DNA of 7,413 nucleotides, taken from contig JAAXUL010000383.1 of assembly GCA_013336035.1 (NCBI GenBank), positions 1-7,413 of the forward strand, given 5' to 3'. Origin of the DNA: Chloroflexales bacterium. Its GTDB lineage: Bacteria > Chloroflexota > Chloroflexia > Chloroflexales > Chloroflexaceae. The number at the start of each line of letters is the position of its first letter. Positions within the stretch are counted from its first letter, which is position 1. The notes below the pieces were generated by a model. It was not told the DNA's origin and did not search any database. It saw only the letters and a program-made list of their open reading frames with translations. Of the stretch, positions 1-7,413 are shown one piece after another. The translations under genes were made by a program, and so were the position numbers.

Positions 1-1
1 C

Positions 2-4327
<4,326 letters not shown>

Positions 4328-4347
4328 CCTCTGGGGCCCTCACCCCC

Positions 4348-4388
4348 AGCCCCCCTCTCCCCCGTGCGGGAGAGGGGGGCTCTGTTTC
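4348..4388 (+). terminator. Probable intrinsic terminator after rpoC
   Basis: The arms 4348-4361 and 4368-4381 are perfect inverted complements (14 bp, almost all G-C) around a 6-nt loop CCGTGC, starting 21 nt after the rpoC stop. The following tract CTGTTTC is only weakly T-rich, so termination may be inefficient or factor-assisted. Palindromes of this C-rich/G-rich type (CCCCTCTCCC...GGGAGAGGGG) are, as I recall, common dispersed intergenic elements in GC-rich bacteria, so this may also be one copy of a repeat family. Confidence 0.65.
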
Positions 4389-4392
4389 GGGG

Positions 4393-4398
4393 TATAAT
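4393..4398 (+). promoter_or_regulatory. Consensus -10 box (TATAAT), probable leaderless promoter
   Basis: A perfect TATAAT stands in very GC-rich sequence with 7 nt between it and the ATG at 4406. A transcript starting 6-8 nt after the box would begin at or next to the A of that ATG, giving a leaderless mRNA. No Shine-Dalgarno lies at a workable distance before the ATG, which agrees with this. There is no recognisable -35: the position 17 nt upstream reads GAGAGG and falls within the terminator's right arm. Confidence 0.6.
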
Positions 4399-4405
4399 CT
4401 GGCGT

Positions 4406-6517
4406 ATGCGCACGGAGAAGATCGCCCCGCCGCGGGCACAGACAGCAGGGCGAGACAGCTACGTGGGCCCTGGGGCCTGGCTCCAGGCCGAGCTGGCAGG
4501 GCTGGCCCACCCGGCCCTATGGGCTGCCCTCGCCGTCCTGCTGGCGCTCTTCCTGATCGCGCCCCAGCTGCCACTGCGCTATAGCTTTGACGTCGGGCGC
4601 GAGGAGGGCCTCGGCAGCGATCTGCCCTACCTCCAGGGCTTCAACACCGCCGAGCAGGATGAGCTGGGCACCTACCGCTGGACAGACGACGGGGCGACGA
4701 TCACGGTGCCGGGCATCGGCGCGCGCAACCTGCTGGTGCGCCTCGACTGGCTGCCCACGCCGGCGGCGGCGCTGGCGGCAAGCCCGCAGAGCTATGAGCT
4801 GGCGGCGGGGGGCGTGACCATTGGCGCCCTGCCCCTGCGGCCCGAGGGCGGCTCACAGCTCGTCGTGGTCCCGGCTGACGCCGTAGCCAATGGCTCGCTA
4901 GAGCTGAGGATCCGGACGGCAACGTTCACCCTGGCCGGCGATATGCGCAGCCTTGGCGCGCGCCTGAGCGGCGTCGAGGTGGTGGATCTGCGCGCCGGGG
5001 GCCTTGCGGCGCCCGACTGGGCGGCGGCCCTGGCCTGGCTAGGCGCTGTGGCCCTCGGGTGGATGGTGGCCCGTGGCGCGCTGAGGATGACCAACGCCGA
5101 AGGTCCAACGACCACTGATCTGCGCTCACAGCCTTCGCCCTTCGTCTGGGCACTGATCGCTGGCGTGATCCTGGTAAGCATGGCCGCCCTGCTCGACCCG
5201 CCGCGCTGGGCGTTTGGGGCCGCCCCGGCGCTGATCGCGTGCGCCCTGGCCTACCCGCTGGCCCTGGGCTGCCGGTGGGGGCTTCCGCGGCTAGCACGGC
5301 GGCTCGACGTACCTCTCGACGCCACGAGCCTGAGGTGGCTGAGCCTGTTCATCGCCATGAGCTTCGCCCTGCGCTATGGGGGGCGCCTCTACCCAGACAG
5401 CATGCACGGGGACATCGGCTTTCACCACAACCGCTTCAACGAGGCGATCTGGGGGCTGATCGCCATCGTGTCGGTAAACCGGGGCGTGGAGTTCCCCTAC
5501 CCGCCGGGGCCCTATCTGCTCGTGGCGCCACTGACCCTGGTGGGGCTCGGGCCGCGCGCCCTGCTCCAGCTGGCCGCGGCCGCAGCCGACGCCGTCAGCG
5601 CGGCCGTAGTTTACGCCATCGCGGCGCGCGCGACAGGGCAGCGCACAGCCCTGCTGGCCGCGGGGATCTACGTCTTCACGGCGGCGACCTTTATGACAAC
5701 CTGGTGGTCGTTCGACACCCACATCCTCACCCAGCTCTTGCACCTACTGCTAATCGCGGGGCTGTCCTGGGCCCTGGCGGCGTGGCAGCGCGAGGGCCCA
5801 GCCGGCGCGCTGGGCAGCGGGCTGGCTGTGGCCCTCCTGGCCAGCCTGGTCTTCCTGGGGCACTTCGGCTTTCTGATCAACACCGCCCTGCTCCTGGGCC
5901 TGGTAGCGGGTGCCGTATGGATCGCGAGCTGGCGGGGGGCGGTGTGGGCGCGGCGCGTGCGCTGGCCGCTAACCCTGGCGGTTGGAGCGGCCGGGGCCTT
6001 CGCGGCCGTCTTCTTCTATAGCAGCTACATCCCCATGTTCCTCGGGCAGATCGAGACGGCTCGCGAGGGCGGGCTGGCGGCCGTGGCCGGGCGCGCGCCG
6101 GTGAGCCGGGCCGTGATGTGGCAGCGGCTCTGGCGCGACGGCTTCATCGTGCACTTCGGGCTGTTCCCCCTGCTGCTGATGCCGGCGGGGGTGTGGCTGC
6201 TGGCCCGGCGAGCTCGGGGCGAGGCGGAGCTAGGGCCGCGGCGGGCCCTGCTCTGGCTGATCCTGGGGAGCCTGGCCGTCGCCCTGGCCTTCGCGCTGTT
6301 CCCATTTGTGGCGGGAGTGACCAACAGCCCCCGCTGGCTGATGTTCATCGCCTGGGTGGTGGCCGTGGGCGCGGCGGTGGTGGCCGAGGCCCTATGGCGG
6401 CAAGGGCGGTGGGGGCGGCTAGCGACCCTGGCGATGGGCGCATTCGTTGTCGCGAACACGGCCTGGGTCTGGCTGGGGCCGATGCTCTGGAGGATTCGCC
6501 CTCCCGAGCCATTTTAG
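4406..6517 (+). CDS. Multi-pass membrane protein, GT-C type glycosyltransferase-like
   Basis: The predicted protein has 703 residues and probably acts in the cytoplasmic membrane, transferring sugar from a lipid-linked donor to an extracytoplasmic acceptor. After a short cytoplasmic tail, TM1 spans about residues 36-53. Residues 57-203 are a soluble, probably beta-rich domain with a YRWT motif at 90-93 and no long hydrophobic run. Further membrane segments lie near 205-223, 246-263, 268-288, 309-323, 390-408, 414-430, 437-459, 471-509, 520-540, 581-600, 613-637, 643-661 and 669-690. The loop after the fifth contains YPDSMHGDIGFHHNR (329-343), with acidic D331 and D336 followed by H340-H341, resembling the catalytic first loop of PMT/ArnT-like enzymes; YPPGPY follows at 365-370. 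ATG 4406 is chosen because a TATAAT box lies 7 nt before it; the in-frame GTG at 4364 falls within the terminator hairpin. The enzymatic assignment is inference from topology and loop motif; donor and acceptor are unknown. Confidence 0.8.
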   Translation: MRTEKIAPPRAQTAGRDSYVGPGAWLQAELAGLAHPALWAALAVLLALFLIAPQLPLRYSFDVGREEGLGSDLPYLQGFNTAEQDELGTYRWTDDGATITVPGIGARNLLVRLDWLPTPAAALAASPQSYELAAGGVTIGALPLRPEGGSQLVVVPADAVANGSLELRIRTATFTLAGDMRSLGARLSGVEVVDLRAGGLAAPDWAAALAWLGAVALGWMVARGALRMTNAEGPTTTDLRSQPSPFVWALIAGVILVSMAALLDPPRWAFGAAPALIACALAYPLALGCRWGLPRLARRLDVPLDATSLRWLSLFIAMSFALRYGGRLYPDSMHGDIGFHHNRFNEAIWGLIAIVSVNRGVEFPYPPGPYLLVAPLTLVGLGPRALLQLAAAAADAVSAAVVYAIAARATGQRTALLAAGIYVFTAATFMTTWWSFDTHILTQLLHLLLIAGLSWALAAWQREGPAGALGSGLAVALLASLVFLGHFGFLINTALLLGLVAGAVWIASWRGAVWARRVRWPLTLAVGAAGAFAAVFFYSSYIPMFLGQIETAREGGLAAVAGRAPVSRAVMWQRLWRDGFIVHFGLFPLLLMPAGVWLLARRARGEAELGPRRALLWLILGSLAVALAFALFPFVAGVTNSPRWLMFIAWVVAVGAAVVAEALWRQGRWGRLATLAMGAFVVANTAWVWLGPMLWRIRPPEPF

Positions 6518-6521
6518 GAGG
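6516..6521 (+). promoter_or_regulatory. Shine-Dalgarno AGGAGG overlapping the upstream stop codon
   Basis: AGGAGG begins inside the TAG stop of the membrane-protein gene (6515-6517) and ends 4 nt before the ATG at 6526. This fixes the start of the small downstream gene and suggests translational coupling, with ribosomes ending the first gene well placed to start the second. Confidence 0.85.
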
Positions 6522-6525
6522 AAGT

Positions 6526-6804
6526 ATGCTCACGGCGTTCGTGCTGATCACCTGCGAGGTGCAGCGCATCAGCGAGGTGGCCCAGACCGTAGCCGAGCTG
6601 CCCGATGTGGCCGAGGTCTACTCGGTCACGGGCGAGGTTGACATCATCGCGGTGCTACGGATTAAAGCGTACGAGTCGCTCGATGAGGCGGTGCCGAGCG
6701 GCATCGCCCGCATCCCGGGCGTGACCGGCACCAGGACCGTGCTGGCCTTCAGGCGCTTCGCCCGGCGCGACCTCGAGGCCGGGTACGATATTGGGCTGTC
6801 GTAA
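6526..6804 (+). CDS. Stand-alone Lrp/AsnC ligand-binding (RAM) domain protein
   Basis: This 92-residue protein matches the C-terminal effector-binding domain of Lrp/AsnC regulators, with no DNA-binding helix-turn-helix. It starts with a hydrophobic strand (TAFVLITCE, residues 3-11), then a helix (ISEVAQTVAELPDV), a strand running into the family's signature VYSVTGEVDIIAVLRI (31-46), a second helix (YESLDEAVPSGIARIPGV) and a final strand TRTVLAFRRF (69-78). Family members form dimers and higher assemblies that bind amino acids at subunit interfaces. Alone, such a domain could sense a metabolite or modulate a full-length Lrp protein, but cannot bind DNA by itself. The ATG at 6526 has a strong Shine-Dalgarno 4 nt upstream; the frame stays open much further upstream, but only as an overlap with the membrane-protein gene. 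The 8-nt gap places both genes in one transcript. No functional link to the glycosyltransferase-like protein is evident. Confidence 0.9.
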   Translation: MLTAFVLITCEVQRISEVAQTVAELPDVAEVYSVTGEVDIIAVLRIKAYESLDEAVPSGIARIPGVTGTRTVLAFRRFARRDLEAGYDIGLS

Positions 6805-6805
6805 T

Positions 6806-6839
6806 TGCGCGTGGGGGCGCGGCCCGGCTCGCCCGCGCA
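6806..6839 (+). terminator. Imperfect GC-rich hairpin, possible terminator
   Basis: TGCGC (6806-6810) pairs with GCGCA (6835-6839) and GGGCG (6815-6819) with CGCCC (6830-6834), leaving a 4-nt bulge (6811-6814) and a 10-nt loop. It begins 2 nt after the stop codon of the RAM gene, where a terminator for the bicistron is expected. The downstream sequence CCTCTTG has no real T tract, and in DNA this GC-rich such pairings arise easily, so the call is tentative. Confidence 0.4.
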
Positions 6840-6844
6840 CCCTC

Positions 6845-6873
6845 TTGACGCGCACATGTTTTCGTGCTAAAGT
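6845..6873 (+). promoter_or_regulatory. Sigma70-type promoter for ssb, with extended -10
   Basis: TTGACG at 6845-6850 (5 of 6 to the -35 consensus) is followed after exactly 17 bp by TAAAGT at 6868-6873 (4 of 6 to TATAAT). TG lies one base before the -10 (TGC-TAAAGT), forming an extended -10. The region is a local AT-rich patch in GC-rich surroundings. Transcription would start near 6880, giving a leader of about 70 nt before the ssb ATG. Confidence 0.75.
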
Positions 6874-6905
6874 AAGAACAACGGTTCGCATCGCTCGATG
6901 ATCAG

Positions 6906-6932
6906 TACGTGTGTCGGCGAGAATCTACGTGT
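6906..6932 (+). repeat. Direct repeat TACGTGT in the ssb leader
   Basis: TACGTGT occurs at 6906-6912 and 6926-6932, so the copies start 20 bp apart, about two helical turns. Both lie downstream of the predicted transcription start and upstream of the ssb Shine-Dalgarno. They could be half-sites for a repressor or a leader RNA element, but 7-bp repeats at this distance may also be chance. Confidence 0.35.
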
Positions 6933-6935
6933 AAC

Positions 6936-6944
6936 GAGGAGGGA
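6936..6944 (+). promoter_or_regulatory. Strong Shine-Dalgarno for ssb
   Basis: GAGGAGGGA contains GGAGG and leaves about 7 nt before the ATG at 6951. This spacing, together with the family's typical N-terminal sequence right after the ATG, decides the ssb start. Confidence 0.85.
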
Positions 6945-6950
6945 CCCACC

Positions 6951-7413
6951 ATGGCAAAGGACCTGAACAAGGTGCAGTTCACCGGCCATCTCGGCGGCGA
7001 CCCCGAGATGCGCTACACCGCCCAGGGCAGCGCAGTCACCAACTTCCGCGTCGCCAGCAACCGCTCGTGGAAAGATCGCGACGGTGGCGCCCACGAGGAC
7101 ACCGAGTGGTTCCGCGTGGTCGCCTGGGACAAGCTGGGCGAGATCTGCAACCAGTACCTGACCAAGGGCACCCGGGTCTACATCGAGGGCCGCCTCCAGA
7201 CGCGCAAGTACACCGACCGCGACGGCCAGGAGCGCTACCTGAGCGAGGTGATCGCCCAGGATATGATCATCCTCTCGAGCCGCGGCGAGCGCGGCCCCGT
7301 CCCCCCAGAGACTGAGAGCGGCGAATTCGAGGAGCCCGATCCTGAACACCCGCTGGTCTACCACCTCTTTGGCTCGCTGGAGGAACCCAACTCGCTCGTG
7401 CTGACCGAGGACG
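6951..7413 (+). CDS. ssb: Single-stranded DNA-binding protein, 3' partial, with an atypical SIR2-like C-terminal segment
   Basis: SSB coats single-stranded DNA during replication, recombination and repair. Residues 1 to about 110 form a complete OB-fold: LNKVQFTGHLGGDPEMRY (5-22), VTNFRVASNRSW ending at W40, TEWFRVVAW (51-59), YLTKGTRVYIEGRLQTRKY (69-87) and the closing strand VIAQDMIIL (100-108). W40 and W53 sit where the family has DNA-stacking aromatics. The frame has no stop before the window ends, 154 codons being visible. After OB-fold strand five, bacterial SSBs normally run into a flexible Gly/Pro/Gln-rich linker and a final acidic tip (often DDDIPF). Here a short linker (109-124) is followed by an ordered-looking segment resembling SIR2-like proteins (see separate entry). 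The missing 3' end means the usual tip cannot be ruled out. The gene has its own promoter and is the likely housekeeping SSB judging from the OB-fold, but its C-terminal half is atypical. Confidence 0.88.
   Translation, partial: MAKDLNKVQFTGHLGGDPEMRYTAQGSAVTNFRVASNRSWKDRDGGAHEDTEWFRVVAWDKLGEICNQYLTKGTRVYIEGRLQTRKYTDRDGQERYLSEVIAQDMIILSSRGERGPVPPETESGEFEEPDPEHPLVYHLFGSLEEPNSLVLTED
7323..7413 (+). other. SIR2-like segment fused in frame to SSB (partial)
   Basis: Residues 125-154 of the ssb frame contain PLVYHLFG (134-141) and then EEPNSLVLTEDD-like sequence (144 onward; the last visible residue is D154). As I recall, the pattern hP-x-VYHL-[HFY]-G followed after 6-8 residues by SLVLTEDDY is typical of the middle of SIR2-like domains found in defence-associated proteins, where it follows the nucleotide-binding N-terminal half. 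That half is absent here: the OB-fold stands in its place. If aligned with the classic L-H-G catalytic motif, the His position is Phe140. More codons end in A or T here (GAA, GAT, CCT, GAA, TTT, GAA) than in most of the OB-fold part. Assignment is from pattern memory and only about 30 residues are visible. Confidence 0.6.

Noticed and set aside
4364..4405. Upstream in-frame GTG start for the membrane protein
   Set aside because: The GTG is in the loop of the terminator hairpin and would put the consensus TATAAT box inside the coding region. It also lacks a Shine-Dalgarno, while ATG 4406 fits the promoter position.
5239..6021. Plus-strand open frame of 260 codons within the membrane-protein gene
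   Set aside because: It is a shifted-frame shadow with Arg/Pro/Gly-rich composition and no initiation signal; the overlapping frame has a clear membrane-protein pattern.
6118..6525. Long N-terminal extension of the RAM protein, giving 228 residues
   Set aside because: It is the RAM frame staying open across the membrane-protein gene. The extension is Ala/Gly/Arg-rich without similarity to an Lrp helix-turn-helix, and a strong Shine-Dalgarno stands just before ATG 6526.

Overview
The window is GC-rich, gene-dense bacterial chromosomal DNA. It carries four plus-strand protein genes: the 3' part of rpoC (RNA polymerase beta'), a large multi-pass membrane protein that looks like a GT-C type glycosyltransferase, a 92-residue stand-alone Lrp/AsnC ligand-binding (RAM) protein, and the 5' part of ssb, which runs off the right edge. 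The long charged helical insert in RpoC, the style of the SSB and the RAM protein, and the codon use all fit Chloroflexota, probably class Chloroflexia (Chloroflexus/Roseiflexus relatives). This assignment rests on remembered family resemblance, not on a search.

Layout. Bases 2-4327 hold rpoC without its N-terminus; the reading frame is open to the left edge. Bases 4328-4405 hold a perfect 14-bp GC-rich hairpin, probably the rpoC terminator, followed at once by a TATAAT box 7 nt before the next ATG, which suggests leaderless expression. Bases 4406-6517 encode the membrane protein. It is followed after 8 nt by the RAM gene (6526-6804), whose Shine-Dalgarno overlaps the upstream stop codon, so the two form a bicistron. 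Bases 6805-6950 hold an imperfect GC-rich hairpin, a good sigma70-type promoter with an extended -10, a leader of about 70 nt with a 7-bp direct repeat, and a strong Shine-Dalgarno. ssb begins at 6951.

The most unusual point is at the right edge. The ssb frame encodes a normal OB-fold up to about residue 110. It then does not enter the usual Gly/Pro/Gln-rich linker, but reads in frame into a segment (from about residue 125) that closely resembles an internal stretch of SIR2-like NADase-family proteins from anti-phage defence. This may be a genuine SSB/SIR2-like fusion, a recombination scar, or a chimeric assembly or clone; an EcoRI site lies exactly at the apparent junction. The window ends 91 bases into this segment, so the sequence alone cannot decide. 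The rest is ordinary core-genome content with some smaller oddities: a 33-bp perfect tandem duplication in the acidic tail of rpoC, the probable leaderless start, and a long insert in RpoC.
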